Below the pieces are notes generated by a model. That model saw nothing but the letters and a program-made list of their open reading frames with translations, was not told the origin of the DNA and did not search any database. DNA of 64,000 nucleotides from the NCBI GenBank assembly GCA_019022495.1, contig JAFEKR010000028.1, positions 620,001-684,000 of the forward strand, in the 5' to 3' direction. This document shows positions 34,304 to 47,412 of this stretch, piece by piece. A program made the translations under genes and the position numbers. Numbering within the stretch: the stretch's first letter is position 1; each line of letters opens with the position of its first letter. The DNA comes from Epichloe hybrida. Taxonomy: Eukaryota; Ascomycota; Sordariomycetes; Hypocreales; Clavicipitaceae.

Positions 34304-36104
34304 TCACTCGGCAACTTCTTGCGTCTCCGCTGAAGACTCTTCCACCTTGGCCTTCTTGGGCAACTCAGCTACCCCTGGGGCATCATGCTCGGCCTTCCTC
34401 TTCCCATTTGTTGCGGCGGCAGCGGGTGCGGACAGGTCGGGCTTGGCGGAGCTGTCTTCTTCCGAGGCCGTCTTCTTTTTGCGCACAAGGCCCGTCAGAT
34501 CCGTTGCTATCTTCTTGGCTTCCTCCACGCGGGCTTTTGTGTCGGCGGGTGTTTCGCCGAGGACGGCGGCGCCAAAGATGCCGCCTAGAGCGTTGCCCTC
34601 GAGTCCGAGCAGGTCGGCTGCGCAGATGGGGTCCTTGCGGAGGTCGACCAGCTTTTCAAGAAGCACTGACTGTTAGTGACCTTTTTTTTTTTTTTTTTTT
34701 TTTTTTAATTCCCTCTTTATTATCGGAGGAAGGAAAATGAGTGGAAACGTACTCGCTGCTCCATGTCGGCGATGACTTCCTTCATCTCGGTGATGGCCCT
34801 GCGCGCGAGGTCGTTCTCCTCGGGGGACGCCATCGTGGCTACTTCCACCTCCTTGTTCTGCATCTTGAGCCTGAAGCTCTTGATGGCCAGCTCCATCTCC
34901 TTGATGGCTTCGTCTCGGAGGCCCTGGTCCATGGCCTCGCGCTTGGCGTTCTTGCCGTCGTCGCCGGACATGGTTACGGAGGCGAACTCCAGCGCGAGAG
35001 ATAGCTTGTAGTGGGCTTCGGCGACGATTTCTGAATCCTCGGGGTACAGCTCGAGCTTGTAGTTGAGGGAGACGCGGCCATCCTCAATGGCGTTGGGGTA
35101 TCTGTTAATTTGGGGGGCGGGTGGGGAGGTGGTCAGCCTCTTCTTTGTGTTCAAAGTGAGTGCAATTGTATGGGCTCTGTAAAGGGAAAAGCAGTTTTGA
35201 GGTACCTTTCATTCTCCAGGGAAATTTCCGATAGACAGTCGTGTGTTTCGGCTAAGCGCTCTTTGATATGTCTGACGACGGGGTTATCGCTGGCTGCTTG
35301 TTTGCCCTTGCTGGCGTCAGTTTCGCTGTTTAATTTCTCTAGCTGCTTTTCATAGCAGACACGCGCGAGGTCGAGAACCTCGAAAGCAGTGGCGAGGTCA
35401 TCGTCGTCTTCTTCGGGGGCCTCTTCTTCTTGCTATGGGTTTCAAGTCAGCACGGGCTGCAAGATGATTATGCTTTGCCGCAGCGTTTTGCCGCAGACTG
35501 CTTGCCGTACCTCTCCCTCAGATGAGTCGTCAAAGTTCTCATCGCCTGTGAACTGGAACAGAGGCTTCTTCTCATCGGGTCCGCCCTCGTGTGATGCCGA
35601 GTCTCCCTCCTTCTCAGAAACATGCTCTGACTGGCCCGCAGCGATGGCAATGCCGTCCTGCGTCACCTTCTGGGCCTCGGTCTTGGCAGGAGCAGCAGCT
35701 TTGGAGCTCCCGGCCTCGGCCTTGGCGGGCGCAGCAGGCTTTTTATCTGCCGCCGCCGGACCACCAAGCACGTCACTCTTGCTCTGGCCAACCTTGTAAA
35801 GACTGCGGCCGTAGTGGAAGAGGATTTCGGCGTTCTCGGGGGCCGTCTCGCCGTTCAATTCGGCTTGCACCACACTGGCGAGCGAGAAGATCTCGGCGGC
35901 ATCTTCGTATTGCTTGTGTGCGTACAGGGCTGTGCCTTTGGCGCTCAGGTCCGCCAAAGAAACCTTCTTCGACTTGGGGTCCTCATCGCGCGAGATGGAC
36001 GACGCAAGGTCCTCCGTGGCAGCTGATGTGCCTTCAGTGAGGGCGGGCGTGGCGGCCGCGGTGCCTTCGTCGCCAGGTCGCGTGTCGTGAGCTCGTTCGG
36101 ACAT
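34304..36104 (-). CDS. Histone chaperone of the NASP/Hif1/Sim3 family
   Basis: Four exons: 36104-35511, 35432-35206, 35101-34753 and 34669-34304. The introns are 78, 104 and 83 nt and the product is 511 aa with all phases agreeing. The first TPR (LSAKGTALYAHKQYEDAAEI) is followed by the second (ENAEILFHYGRSLYKVGQ). This TPR pair is separated from the rest by an Ala/Lys/Asp/Glu-rich acidic insertion, as in NASP proteins. The SHNi-TPR block is created across the third exon: YPNAIEDGRVSLNYKLELYP and then SEIVAEAHYKLSLALEFA. A coiled helix and a Lys-rich nuclear signal (GKRKAEHD, PKKAKVEE) end the protein. Members escort histone H3-H4 (family knowledge). An upstream in-frame ATG (36170) is possible but less conserved in character. 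The last intron contains a ~24-nt T/A homopolymer. Confidence 0.9.
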
Positions 36105-37788
36105 GGCGGGACTAGAAGGGGCCGCTCGGTGCGCGGAGGGGCGTGTTGCGAGGTAAGAGGCAAGTGGCAAGTGGGAAATGGGAGACGGGAAATGGGAAAT
36201 GATTAAGTGATGGATGGTATGGTATCAAAAGATGTCGTAATCCCCAGATGAACAGATAATAATTACGTCAAGTGCGCCGAGATATGCAAGGGAACGAGCC
36301 AAAAATGGGCAGAAGAAAGCTTGACCGAATGCGACCAGACGCAAGCCAGCAAAAAACGGCACGTGGCGCGTGGAACATGAGAACAGCAACACGTCAGTTT
36401 GAAGCTACCCTGTGACGCTCAGATACTTGCCAGATTCCTTGTCGAGGTTTGGTAAAAACCACCCCGAAAGCCATGTTCACTACAGATTACGGGTCCGTAT
36501 TTCGACAGCAACTCACAAAGGGTGCCGTCCACTGCAGCTTGAGGTGGGATGGCAGATTTTGGGACGCATCACCTTGATTAATACTCAATGGCTCGAAACC
36601 CAAATGTACAACGAGCCCGTTCGCTGTCGGCTTGTGGTGGGTGGACCTTTGCTCTTCGGGCCAGCTGCCCGCCTACATACATAATAATACCCCTAGCCAG
36701 CTTCGTTGACTGACGTACACTGCTTCGTCTCGATACGAGGTACGGACGTAATACGTACGGATTACGGATTACGGATTACGGATTACGGATTAAAAGAGGC
36801 GCAATCCTTGATTTCTCCCGTACATAATACGGATTACATTCATCTGCATTCAGCTCGCTCGCTATTGGCGGAGAAAAACTGGCCATGGCTCTCCCTGGTG
36901 GGGTCAGACCCTCGCCTACACCCACTGTACCTCGCCCGAATGGCGGGGGGTGTTGCAACACCATGTGCAGCTGCCAGCAGCCCAGAGAACCAGAGAACCA
37001 GAGAGAGAGCATTGAACAAGTCATGATCACCAGACTCCATACTCCGTGCACCCTCGAGCTTCCTACCTTGAGCCAACATCTAACAAGCCTTCAACTCCAG
37101 CGCTAGTTAACTTCCGCCAGCGAATATCAAGGAAAACCCTGTCTCTATCAAATACAGCGTGGCGGCGTCAATAACTCCTTTCGCCCGCTCTTGACCACTC
37201 TACTTGGACATCGGGCCGCGACAAGCCTGGCTGCAGGAAAGAAAGAAAGAAAAAAATAATCCAAACCGGGCCGACATGCCAATCGCATGAGTTTGCTCGC
37301 CTGAGATTGCTTGTTCACCTTGGATGCTCATCAACCTCAACCTCAACATCCTCAACATTCTCGCTACCCCCATGACAGATCGAAGAAAGAGATGACCCTA
37401 AACACACGTCAACAATACTATGGGTCGATCCTAACTGTACAGGGTCCAGCTCACTGCATAATTTTCCGCTTGGTTTGGGTACTCTGCGCGAACCCATAGC
37501 CACTGGCTGGCCAAATCTGGAACCCCCCGCAGCCCATCTGTTGCTGCACTACCACTTTCGAAATCACAACGGATTTTAGCTTGGGATTGCAGCAACCAGG
37601 CTCCATCATTTCCTCAAATCTCATAAAGCCGACTTCGGCAGCCCAGCGTTCCCGAGAATATGGTTTACCGATAAGTAGCAGACGGCAGATATCATTGTTA
37701 GCTCGCCGTGGGGCATTACCTGCTTCTGTTTCACCCTCGAACCGAAGGAGATTTGCTTCTTTTACCCAGAATCTCACTCAACGTTACG
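36105..37788. other. Intergenic region rich in TACGGAT-type repeats
   Basis: About 1.7 kb between divergent genes. It contains a (ATTACGG)n array at ~36758-36793 and scattered relatives of the TCCGTAC motif. A C/T/A-rich leader with repeated CCTCAAC units lies near 37330-37360. No intact gene recognised. Confidence 0.55.
36758..36793. repeat. Seven-base microsatellite (ATTACGG)n
   Basis: Five consecutive copies of ATTACGG, preceded at 36740-36757 by TACGGACGTAATACGTACG-like sequence. It is an expanded form of the motif dispersed through the window's intergenic regions. Confidence 0.9.
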
Positions 37789-40062
37789 ATGGCTGCGGTT
37801 CAACAGCTACTGGCAAGTCCCTCACCAAGTCCAGAACCGTCATCCGACGCCTTCAAATCGGCAGCCTCTCGTGGAACCCTTGGCACAGACAGGGTCAGCC
37901 AAAGACCTGTCATGCTGCATGGTCGGTCTCTGCGGGGAGCGCCCGAGGAAGGTGACGGAAGAATTGCGGTCATCATTCATAATCAAGAACAAGAGCGAGT
38001 CGTGACCATTGTTGCTGAAGTTCTCGGCAAACCGTTCAAGTATAAAGAGTCTTTCAGGGAAGTGACAGCCCATGAGCATGGGTTTGTGATTGGAATACCG
38101 GCTGAGAAGGCCAAGGCCAGCATCGAGCATCGCGACAAACAGCTGATGGTCGCTGTCAACACACATTGCGCCACTCTAGGGATGCCTCCCGATACAAAGC
38201 TGTCCACACACTGCGACTATGAGCTCCTGTACATTGAGTCACCATACTTCAGGCGATATCTTTCTCGCTTCTTGTCGTTTACTCTGGGCCAAATCAGCCA
38301 TCACGAAGAGCTCATGGCCAAGCCACGAACTCTGTTCATGTCGACTACCTTCCCCGATGTCCGTGCGGCACTTCCCAATCTCGATATCCTCACCGTGGGC
38401 TCCGACGCCATAGAAATCCGGGTCGACCTGCTCCGCGAGCCCCTTCCCAACGGTGGCTTCTCTCAAGTCCCCAGCCTGGGCTACGTTGGAGAGCAGGTCA
38501 TGCTGTTGCGAGAGCGGACCGAATTGCCCATTATTTTTACCACCCGATGCACAAACGAGAACGGTAGGTTTCCGATGGATGACCCGACGGTGTTTCATAA
38601 CTACCTGTACAAGGCTATTCAGTGGGGGATCGAGTACATTGATGTCGAGCTGTGGCTTCCCGAAGAAATACGACGGGACTTGTGGCAACGGAAAGGCAAT
38701 TCTCGTATAATGTCGGCGTTTCACGACTTCTCTGGAATGTTCAAGTGGCCTTCCCAGTATGCACAAGACGTGTTTCAACGGTCCTGCCCTTATGCTGATA
38801 TCGTCAAGATGATTGCAATCATCAACGAACACAACGAAAATTTCGAGCTGGAATATTTTCGGTCCAAGATGAGGACAGAGTACCCTGACGCTCCGCCATT
38901 GTCTGCCGTGAACATGGGCGAGACTGGCCAGTTTTCAAGAACACAAAACAAAGTCTTCACTCCAATCACCCACCCCTTACTGCCAATAATCGCCGCTCCA
39001 GGACAAATGAGTACTTCTGAGATCCACCGAGCCTTGTCTCAGCTTGGGCAATTGCCGATGAAGAATGTCTACGGCATCATCGCATCTCTATCACGGAGCG
39101 CCGTTCCTCAGGCATCATTCTACGAGAAATGCTTCAATGAGCTGGGCTTGCCCCACAGGTTTAGAATCATTGAGAGGCAGCGGAACAACTTTACTGGTCT
39201 GGACTCATGGTGTAATCAGCGGGACTTTGGCGGCGCTTATCTCGATCCTGGAATTTCTGTTCAGATACTGTGCAAACACGACCGGGTTTTTGCACGATTA
39301 AATAACGGTCAAGGGCCAACGCTCACAGAAGCCGCGCGAGCGATTGGAATCGCCGACACCGTTGTTGTGACATCGAGCTCGTCCAAGACATCTACACCGT
39401 CTCCGCTGCCGCCATGTCCTCAAAGTCGACAAGAATCGCTGGATCCTCCTTCATCAGGCGGTCTGTCGTCGGGCTCGGCTCTCATATTCGATAATGCCGG
39501 ATGGAGAGGCATCATGCATACCCTGACTCGCGATTTGGCCCCGTCAGCATACTTTGGACGTTCAGCCGTAGTTCTCGCATCTGCGTCCGACGATGCAGCT
39601 CCCGTGTTCTACGCCTTGAAGGCCTTGAAAATTGCCAAAATTTACACTGTTGGTTTCCGTACACCCCCAGTCCTTGCTCTTCACGCTCCCCCCATCGAAC
39701 AATTCATCAGCATGGAAAGTCTGCAACGTGCCAGGTCGGTAGCTGATGATCAAGCACCATTCGTCATCGTCTCTGCCCTCGGCCCCGAGAAAGGAAACTT
39801 GGTGAGTATGATGTTGCGTGTGTTTGCCGCTGCAGTTCGGGAAGGGGCACCAAATGTCAACAAGGTGTTCCTGAACCTGGCTGATGTGGCTGCCCGCAAG
39901 ACCATTGACCCTCACGAAACAGCCGAAAAGAGCGGTTTCGCCTCTTATGGAGCTGCCGATGTGGCAGCTTTCACAATTGTCGAGAGCCTGAGGTTGTTAG
40001 TCGGCCAAAATGTGCCATACAGCTTCATAAGACTAGCCAGCGGCCGGGGCCATGCGTTCTGA
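37789..40062 (+). CDS. AROM-like pseudoenzyme: dehydroquinase plus shikimate-dehydrogenase-like domains (quinate-repressor type)
   Basis: 757 aa from ATG 37789; an in-frame ATG at 37708 would add 27 hydrophobic residues. Residues ~60-190 occupy the shikimate-kinase position of AROM/QutR but show no P-loop. From ~185 a type I dehydroquinase domain is clear: FISTTFP-like [19 protein letters not shown], then [10 protein letters not shown]. His312 is in SAFHDF and Lys340 in DIVKMI, so the Schiff-base Lys/His pair is kept with normal spacing. From ~390 the shikimate-dehydrogenase fold follows, but SPxxHSxSP is [12 protein letters not shown] and the catalytic-lysine NxTxPxK element has become [14 protein letters not shown]. 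The quinate repressor of Aspergillus and Neurospora has this three-domain origin (family knowledge). A regulatory, non-catalytic role is inferred. No other quinate genes are adjacent. Confidence 0.78.
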   Translation: MAAVQQLLASPSPSPEPSSDAFKSAASRGTLGTDRVSQRPVMLHGRSLRGAPEEGDGRIAVIIHNQEQERVVTIVAEVLGKPFKYKESFREVTAHEHGFVIGIPAEKAKASIEHRDKQLMVAVNTHCATLGMPPDTKLSTHCDYELLYIESPYFRRYLSRFLSFTLGQISHHEELMAKPRTLFMSTTFPDVRAALPNLDILTVGSDAIEIRVDLLREPLPNGGFSQVPSLGYVGEQVMLLRERTELPIIFTTRCTNENGRFPMDDPTVFHNYLYKAIQWGIEYIDVELWLPEEIRRDLWQRKGNSRIMSAFHDFSGMFKWPSQYAQDVFQRSCPYADIVKMIAIINEHNENFELEYFRSKMRTEYPDAPPLSAVNMGETGQFSRTQNKVFTPITHPLLPIIAAPGQMSTSEIHRALSQLGQLPMKNVYGIIASLSRSAVPQASFYEKCFNELGLPHRFRIIERQRNNFTGLDSWCNQRDFGGAYLDPGISVQILCKHDRVFARLNNGQGPTLTEAARAIGIADTVVVTSSSSKTSTPSPLPPCPQSRQESLDPPSSGGLSSGSALIFDNAGWRGIMHTLTRDLAPSAYFGRSAVVLASASDDAAPVFYALKALKIAKIYTVGFRTPPVLALHAPPIEQFISMESLQRARSVADDQAPFVIVSALGPEKGNLVSMMLRVFAAAVREGAPNVNKVFLNLADVAARKTIDPHETAEKSGFASYGAADVAAFTIVESLRLLVGQNVPYSFIRLASGRGHAF

Positions 40063-41446
40063 GAGGCAAAACTAGGCGTAGCAGCAGGAGTAAGAGGATA
40101 TTGACTGATGACGATAACAATAATGGAACAAATTAGTCTGGCGCATTAACTGGTTTCTGTCCGACGGTTGGTGGGTGCCGGTGTCTCGACTTCTTCTGGA
40201 CATTGCCTCGAAGAATCTTGAAAACACATGTATCGCAATGATGGTTGCGGTTCAAATTTATGGTTAGATATGCTTCTCTTCCACGATGGGCGAGTTATCA
40301 TGACAGCAAACACGACGGATTTGTTTACAGGCCTGACAGTGGAGCCAAGTAAGAATGACGGAGTGACGGGCCGACCCGTGCTCGGAGCTGAAAAGAAGAG
40401 AAAATAAGCTTTTTGATCTGTGCTTGGATGGGTGGCGACCAGCACAATGAAAATACCACCCTCCTCCAAGAAAAAGTCTTAGTCATCACCACAAATATGC
40501 ATACTACGAGTTCAAGCGGGGGCGAAATGAGAAAGCCATGGGGGCGGCTGATTTGGGGGCCATTCTAAATCACTGACAAATAAATGTTTTTGTCGCGCTT
40601 GCATTGCGTGATGAGCTGCGATGAGCTGCGATGAGCTGACGGGTAGGTATTAAGTGGCTGAGGGATATCAGTCGAGACCCACGAGAAGAAGAAGAAGAAG
40701 AAGAAGAAGAAAGAGGGGGGGGTGCGGCTTGGGGGGACGGCTTCGGCCGCCCGGACAATCCAGCCAATCTTTGACTAAATTGTGGAGTTGTCAGCAGCGC
40801 CTAGTCCGTACATACATACATTGTACAATGTACTCCGTAGGGACTTAATATCGGCCGGTTCAGCCATGCCGACGTCTCAACAAGACATCAACAGGAAAGA
40901 AGGTCAAGGATTGTCATGCATTGCGGACTACTTCGGTACATGAAGCGATCAATTGATGCCTGTGGGTGGCCCCTGCCCACCGCCCGCAGTGACCACCAAG
41001 TGACCCGACTGATCAGTGAGAGCGCGCTTTCAACCCCCATCCGACGCTTCCATCGACGACGGACGGATCCATGCCCATTTCTGGATTTCTGGATTTCTGG
41101 AGCAACAGCCCGCCTAGCTCCGCCACCACGCTTCTGCTTCGACAACCTTGGCAACTCGCCAATCCCCATCATCTATCTGTATCTCTCATCGCACACTTCA
41201 ACGTTCCGTGCTTCTCGATTGCCAGCTCTGTTGGCTTGGCTCTCGTCCTTCGTCAAAGTTTTCCCACAATCCTACGCAAGCCAGCCTGATGTGTCTGGAT
41301 AGGCTTCCTCCATCCAAAAACAGCATCTCGCCCGAACTAGCCGAAGAAAACTGCAATCGCCGCCATCGCCGCCATCGCCGCCATCTGCCGCCACAAGCCG
41401 AACACATGGGGCACTGCGACACCCGAAGCTCTCCACGTGTGATGCA
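40063..41446. other. Intergenic region with microsatellites
   Basis: 1.4 kb between tandem genes. It has an 11-bp repeat (GATGAGCTGCG, about three copies, 40608-40640), a GAA array at ~40683-40711 and TCCGTA motifs near 40805 and 40835. A CGCCATCGC repeat lies near 41361-41390, in the leader of the next gene. No intact gene recognised. Confidence 0.55.
40608..40712. repeat. Short tandem repeats: 11-bp unit, then (GAA)n
   Basis: GATGAGCTGCG recurs about three times up to 40640. A perfect GAA run of roughly nine units begins near 40683. Both are intergenic. Confidence 0.85.
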
Positions 41447-44400
41447 ATGAGTTCATCCTCCCTGCCGCTGCCGCTGGCCGCTGGCGTTGCTCCCCTTGCT
41501 ATACCGAGGCAGCAGGTCAACATTGGACGCCTGCCTACGAAGCGGCAAAGCAGCGAGCCGCGAGAATCCATGAACTGCAAATCATGCCGCCAACGAAAGG
41601 TGGGCTCCATAAACCCCCAATTTGGAGTCATGCTAGGCTCTGCAAATGTTCATGGACTCTCTCTGCTGCGAAAGCCTGTAATTGGGCTAATTGCTGTGTG
41701 ACCAGATCAAATGTAATCGCATGCGACCTTCGTGCGAGGCATGTCAAGCTTTCCAGTGCCCATGCGTCTACGGTTTGTGTTCTTTCCGTCATGTGATTTT
41801 CTCTGAATCACCATGTCTTCCCAGAACGCCATGTGCCAAGCAGATTGGTTGTCGTTTCAGCCAGACATGAATAGTGCACTGACAAGATTGTGTCATGATA
41901 GATGCTGTTCCGAAAAAGCGAGGACCCAAAACGGACGTGCTGGAGGCGTTGCTGAAACGAGTGGATGGGCTAGAAGCAAAACTCAAGGAAAAGAATGCAG
42001 ACGAAGACTTGACCAAGATCGTGGAATCGGCCATTGACGAAGTGGACGAGCAAGAACCGACCAATGACGTGGAAACCACCGCCCCTAAGAGAGTTGCTAC
42101 CGGGATTTGCAGGTCATCCAACGAAGTTGAGCCTGGAATAGCTACGGACGTGAAGCCAAGCTCAAGGTTGGACACGCCACCAAGCCGTGGAGGAACTGTC
42201 GAACAAGGAGGCAGAGCTGACTTGTTATGCAGAAGAAATCCCGCATCTCCGGCAGAAGCGGATGCTTTCCTTCACACGTATTTCACTCGATTTAATGGCA
42301 AGCCTTACTACATATTGGATGAATCATCTACAAGGCAGAAATTACAGCTAAACCAGCTCCCAGATTGTCTCGCGTGCGGAATTTGGGCTGTCTCATCGAG
42401 GTGTGTAGATGTTCCGCCAACAGATGTGGAAGATGAAAATGTATGTTGTTTGACATTTTTTCACATAGGCACACCCCGCATCCGAATGGGTCGCAGGGAG
42501 CTGTGAAACTGAGCGAAGAGTACGCATTACGAGCACGGCAATCTGTTGATACGGATGACCCTTCAATCGAAAGCCTGCAAGCCCTGCTGCTGCTAGTCAT
42601 GGCCTTCACAGCATCTGGCCATGGCAAAAAGGCCTATATGCTAATGTGTTAGTTATCTCCCAAGGAGATCATCAAAACCGCATGGGACTGACGCAGGTTT
42701 TTTTTTTTTTTTTTTTTTTTTTAGCTTCGGCGACTGGAATGGCTATGGCCCTTGAACTTCATCGCGAAATTGACGCCCAAGTCCAAGTAAGCCCTATAGA
42801 CAGAGAATTACGAAGAAGATTGTTTTGGACATGCTACCTGTTGGATCACCATCAAACATGCGGATCGAAACGATCGCCCCTAATCAACGACAGCTCCATT
42901 GCTCTTCGCCTCCCTTCATGGTGCCCCTCACAGTGCTCCCTACCAGTGGATGGCGAATTCTTCCAGCAAGGCTCTAATCTGCAGTACTACCAAGGCGACG
43001 GAAAGAAACCACAAGGGAGTACGGGCATGCTCATCGACATCACGCGCCTCCTCGGCATGACGAATCGATATTTGGCAGCGGGGGGTGTCAAGGGTGATTC
43101 TCATTTTCCCTGGCATTCATTGTCGACACTGTCGGAAATACGAAAGGAATTGGACTTCTGGGCGTCCGGCGCTGGGCCAGTCTTTTCAGGCCTACATGCC
43201 CTGCTTCGTCAGACAGATTCGACCGTTGTGTTTCTCAGCAAGCTCATCTACCATCTAATCCACTGCCTTGCATATCGCCCTTTCCTGCCCATTGACCTCG
43301 CGGAGCTGGCTGGAAACGGTCAACACCAATCGTGGCAGATTGAAGCAACTAACGTGTGTTTTCTCCACGCCAACGCCATTGGCGAGCTAGTAAATGCGGC
43401 CAGACAAGCAGGCACTGCCGAGTGGCCAGCCATAGTCGGTTACTGCATATCCACGGCGGGCACGGTGCATATCCACGGTGCATATTACACGAACCCAAGC
43501 GCACACGGAGGAGACGCGAATTTGTTTGCCGCTTCATCTGGGCTTCTTTCTCTCGAGATGCAGTGCATGAAGGAGCTTCATTTTGCGTGGGCCAATGTTG
43601 AACAGCAGAGCGATACTCTGCAGGGAATATACGCCGCTCACGGGGAGCTTGTTCAGGCCATGATGTCCAGTTCCATGCGATACGCACCAGGATTCCATCT
43701 CGAAGAGTTTTTCGATCGATACTTGAACATTGGTGGTCCCGAGGGTATTATCTCGTATCGATTCGACCCCGCGCACTTGAGCATGTCGTATTATGTCACG
43801 CACTCGGAGGGTTGTGGCGCTCACTCTGTCGAACGACCCAGCCACAAGCGCAAGAAGACTGCTTCGCCATCGCAGAAGAAACGGCCCGATGTGAGAAAAT
43901 CAAACGGGCAAGAGCAGCCCGTATTATTACCGCCGCCCCTCCGCACGACTGAACTGTTGTCCTTTCGACCAAGCTCAACACAACCTGCACGCCAGCACCA
44001 GAACCAGACTAGCCAAGCACTAATAATGCAACAGCAGCGCCCTTCTGATAGTTTCGGTGCCTCGATAGACGCTGGTGGTGCCTCTTCAGCCGCCCCGCAG
44101 AGCTACGGTGCTACGATGCCCGCAGGTGGTGCGGCCACCAACCGCGGCACATTACCCGTGGGCGGAACCAGAACAGGAGCCGGGGCTGGCACTGGCACTG
44201 GCACTGGCACTGACATAATGAGCACAAGTATTACAGGGTTCGATCAATCATTCGGATACACGCCTAGCTCCAACATGAAAAGCAGCGCCAACCACTACCA
44301 CACAAGCTACGACGCCATGTTCGGTTCCCTGGCCAGTCACACATTCAGTCGTCTCACAGGATGGGAAACAGACGAGGGAGCACAACATGGAGTGAACATG

Positions 44401-44574
44401 TCTCTTGGCGGTATGGTTAGCCCTGGCAACAAGAGTACTGGCGGGAGTACAGCAACGGGACAAAGCGATGAAAAAGATGCCTTTCTCAGTCTACTGGAGC
44501 AGCTTGCGGAGGATCACGTACAGCACTTTGATGGTGCAGGAACGGATTTAGATTTCTTCTTTGGGCGTGAATGA
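41447..44574 (+). CDS. Zn(II)2Cys6 transcription factor with fungal-specific regulatory domain
   Basis: Five exons: 41447-41599, 41706-41772, 41902-42400, 42469-42647 and 42725-44574, 915 aa with all phases consistent. Exons 1-2 join to [28 protein letters not shown], the binuclear zinc cluster. KKRGPK and a leucine-rich coiled coil ([15 protein letters not shown]) follow, suggesting dimer binding. The splice into exon 4 restores [12 protein letters not shown]. Exon 5 carries ALELHREID and [14 protein letters not shown], typical of the fungal middle homology region. The C-terminal third is Gln/Ser/Thr-rich with a (TG)n protein repeat, ending in an acidic/aromatic tail ([12 protein letters not shown]), a possible activation region. 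The target is unknown. The last intron includes a ~24-nt T run. Confidence 0.87.
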
Positions 44575-45669
44575 TGGATGGGTGAAATTTAAAAGCAACA
44601 AACGTATGTATGCATATTGGAAGAATCTGTACTTTGTACCTTGGTGCGTGGTGGCTTGGAGAATTACCAGTCAGGTGTATTGGATTTAGGACAGGCATTC
44701 CTCGGCTAATGGGGTTGTATAATACGGATTATAAGAGCATTGCAGCTGCCAACCCGTTGGGGGAAGCCCTTGCTTAATAGGAACAATGCCATTCGGGATC
44801 TGCCATGCTGGCTTCTGTCCGGCTGTAATCCGTACTTCGTATGTACATTGGCGCTATTCTATCCGTCCTTGCGGAGCTAGCTAATATTATCTGGAGGGAA
44901 TCAGCTAACTCGGGAATGGGTGGGCGGGTGCCATGGGCTCAATTGTAACGCTGAATCTATAGGTGAGGGTGTTCACGGTAATTCTCTCGAGCTGGCGAGC
45001 TGGCGCTTTTTCCGATGCGACATCAGAGCGGACGGAGCCAGTCATCGTTCTGCCGCCGGATCAGCCTCTCCACTCGGTGCGGTAATTTTGTGTGGGCGGG
45101 ATGGGATGCAAACCAATCGACTTATTCCGCATTGCCGATTGGGAATGCCAAGACGACACTGAACCATTTGGTAGCTGAATGTTTGGTTCGCAGACACGGT
45201 ACGAGTTCGCTGATATTGTAGTGGTGCCTATATTTGCGAGCAGTCCACACCCCCCCCGTCCGTCGACAAAAACATGTGGGTGGGTGCCACTGGGTGGATG
45301 GATGGATACCTGGCCCAGTCTTGGCTCGGGGTCGCTCCTTCCCGTGCTTGGCCCATGCCACCCCTGCCCATGTATTGTGTGTTGCGCCAGGTGCGCCAGG
45401 TGCGCCAGGTGCGCTGGTGCTTGAGCCTCATCTTTTACGTCCGTACCTCATTTATTAAAGCTTCGTCTTCCACCTCCTCTCTCCTGTGGTGTACACTGCA
45501 GCATCAACATCAGGGTTGGTTGACCTGGGGCGCTCTCCCCTCACACTCCCGTCTTGATTATCAACCTTGCGTGCCTAGCTCTGGTTGCCAATCCGTACAC
45601 TCGCACTTGCTCCCCCTGACGACGACCGACTCCCCCCCCCAAAACTCCCTGGGGAGTGAACAAGTCGCC
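44575..45669. other. Intergenic region; promoter of UNC93-like gene
   Basis: About 1.1 kb between tandem genes. It has TCCGTA-type motifs near 44720, 44827, 45438 and 45590, a GGAT repeat near 45297-45306 and a 10-bp GTGCGCCAG(G) repeat at ~45388-45420. No gene recognised. Confidence 0.55.
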
Positions 45670-47412
45670 ATGGTCAATCTCGCCCAGCTTCAGATCGCCG
45701 GCCGACGCTGTAAGTTGACCGCCGCCATGATTTACGCCTGGGCACTGCTATTTGGGCAACACTCTCGTGGATCGCTGCTAACACCATCGTCAACGTAGAC
45801 AACTCGCCATGGACGCAGGTGTCCCTCGTGGGCTTCGTAGCCTTCTGCTCCGTCGGCATGTTCAGCGCCATCAGCAACCTGGGTGCTGGAGGCATGAATG
45901 ATGTCCAGCTGAGTGATGTCGCAAACAGCGTTCTTTACGGCACCTTCTTCTTTGGTGGGTTTTTCGGTGGCAGTGTCAATGTGAGTCGAGTCCCTAGCCC
46001 ACCTACTCCAGGATCTACACGGCGGCCAGGCGGCATAGCGGCGCGCACATATGTTAATCGGAGCCAGAGTGCTTCAAAGAAGCAACACTGACACATGATT
46101 CTCAGAACATGCTCGGCCCCCGAGTTACCTTGTCACTTGGCACGACAGGTTATGCACTGTATCTCGGCTCTCTTTGGTGCTATCAAGTCAATGGCACCCG
46201 GTGGTTCGTTGTTTTCGCTGGCGGTGTTTTGGGTATTTCGGCTGCTCTGTTCTGGGCTGCACAGGGTGCCATCATGATGTCTTACCCACTTGAGAAGGAC
46301 AAGGGAAGATCTTTCACCCTATTTTGGTCTGTCTTCCAGATGGGAACCCTGATTGGTGCTGCCATCGCTCTGGGTATCGAGTTCCACAGCGACTTGTCTG
46401 GTGTATCGAACGGGGTCTACGTCGTCTTTATGATCATCATGCTAACTTCAATCGCCATGAGTTGGCTTGTGCTGCCTCCCGAGGTGGTTGTCCGTGGAGA
46501 TGGAACAATTGTCAAGCTTCCCGAGTCACTCACCCCCAAGCAGGAGCTCGTGGAGTTTTTCCGAATGTTCAAGGATTGGCGCATGATTGCGCTATTCCCC
46601 ATGTTCTTCTCCTCCAACTACTTTTACGCTTATCAAGGTGCCATCACCGCCTTCTTGTTCAATGGCCGCACGCGAGCTTTGGTTGCGCTTCTGACCGGTC
46701 TTGGCTCCATCGTTGGCTCCATCATCATTGGCTTTGTTACCGACAACTTGCCGTTCAACCGGCGCAAGCGAGCCCTGTGGTCCTGTGCCTTTGTCATCTT
46801 TCTCTGCTGTCTTGTATGGGCAAGCGGTCTGGGTTTCCAGACCAAGTTTGTCCGTGACCAGGAACTCGTAGAAGGTCAGCCTCGCCCTTGGGATTGGACA
46901 CTTGACGTTGCCGCCGGCCCCATTGTCTTGCTCTTTTCATGTAAGTTCCACGCCGCGTCACGTCACTTTTGAGGTTTTACTGTCGCTCAAATTGCCTCTC
47001 TAGACTACCTTGTGGATGCCGCTTATCAGGGCTTGGCTTACTACACCATGTCGTCCATGACCAACGACCCATACAAGCTCGCCCGTATGGCTGGCTACTA
47101 CAAGGGTATCCAATCCGCTGGTGCCGCCGTTTCCTTTGGCATGGATGCCGTCAAAGTGAGTAAAAATGCCTTCTTCTCGTATCCGTGAAACTCTCATATG
47201 CTGACCATTGACAGACTGCCTACCTCGGCGAAATCCTGGTCTCATGGCTCCTGATCTTGATTGCGCTCCCTCTCTGTGCCTTGGTTCTCTACCACGTTCG
47301 CGATTCCAATTATGAAGTTGAGGAAGTTGCGCATGTTGAGGTTATAATTGACAAGGCTGCTGAAAGGATTTCTGGCCCCGCTGATCAGCAGCGGAAGAGC
47401 AGCGCTGCCTAG
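45670..47412 (+). CDS. UNC93-like major facilitator protein
   Basis: Five exons: 45670-45709, 45799-45980, 46106-46940, 47004-47155 and 47215-47412, 468 aa; all introns are GT-AG. Many hydrophobic helices are visible, including VSLVGFVAFCSVGMFSAISN, WFVVFAGGVLGISAALFWAA and VYVVFMIIMLTSIAMSWLVL. Signature stretches fit the DUF895/UNC-93 branch of the MFS: LGAGG, LYGTFFFGGFFGG, WAAQGAIMMSYP with a following EKDKGR loop, and FFSSNYFYAYQGA. Fungal members are common plasma-membrane or vacuolar proteins of unknown substrate. The C-terminus is short and charged. The gene converges on the Zn(II)2Cys6 gene at 47762, so it probably has its own promoter. Confidence 0.88.

Noticed and set aside
37789..40062. 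Functional pentafunctional AROM enzyme
   Set aside because: No dehydroquinate synthase or EPSP synthase domains, no kinase P-loop, and no dehydrogenase lysine motif.
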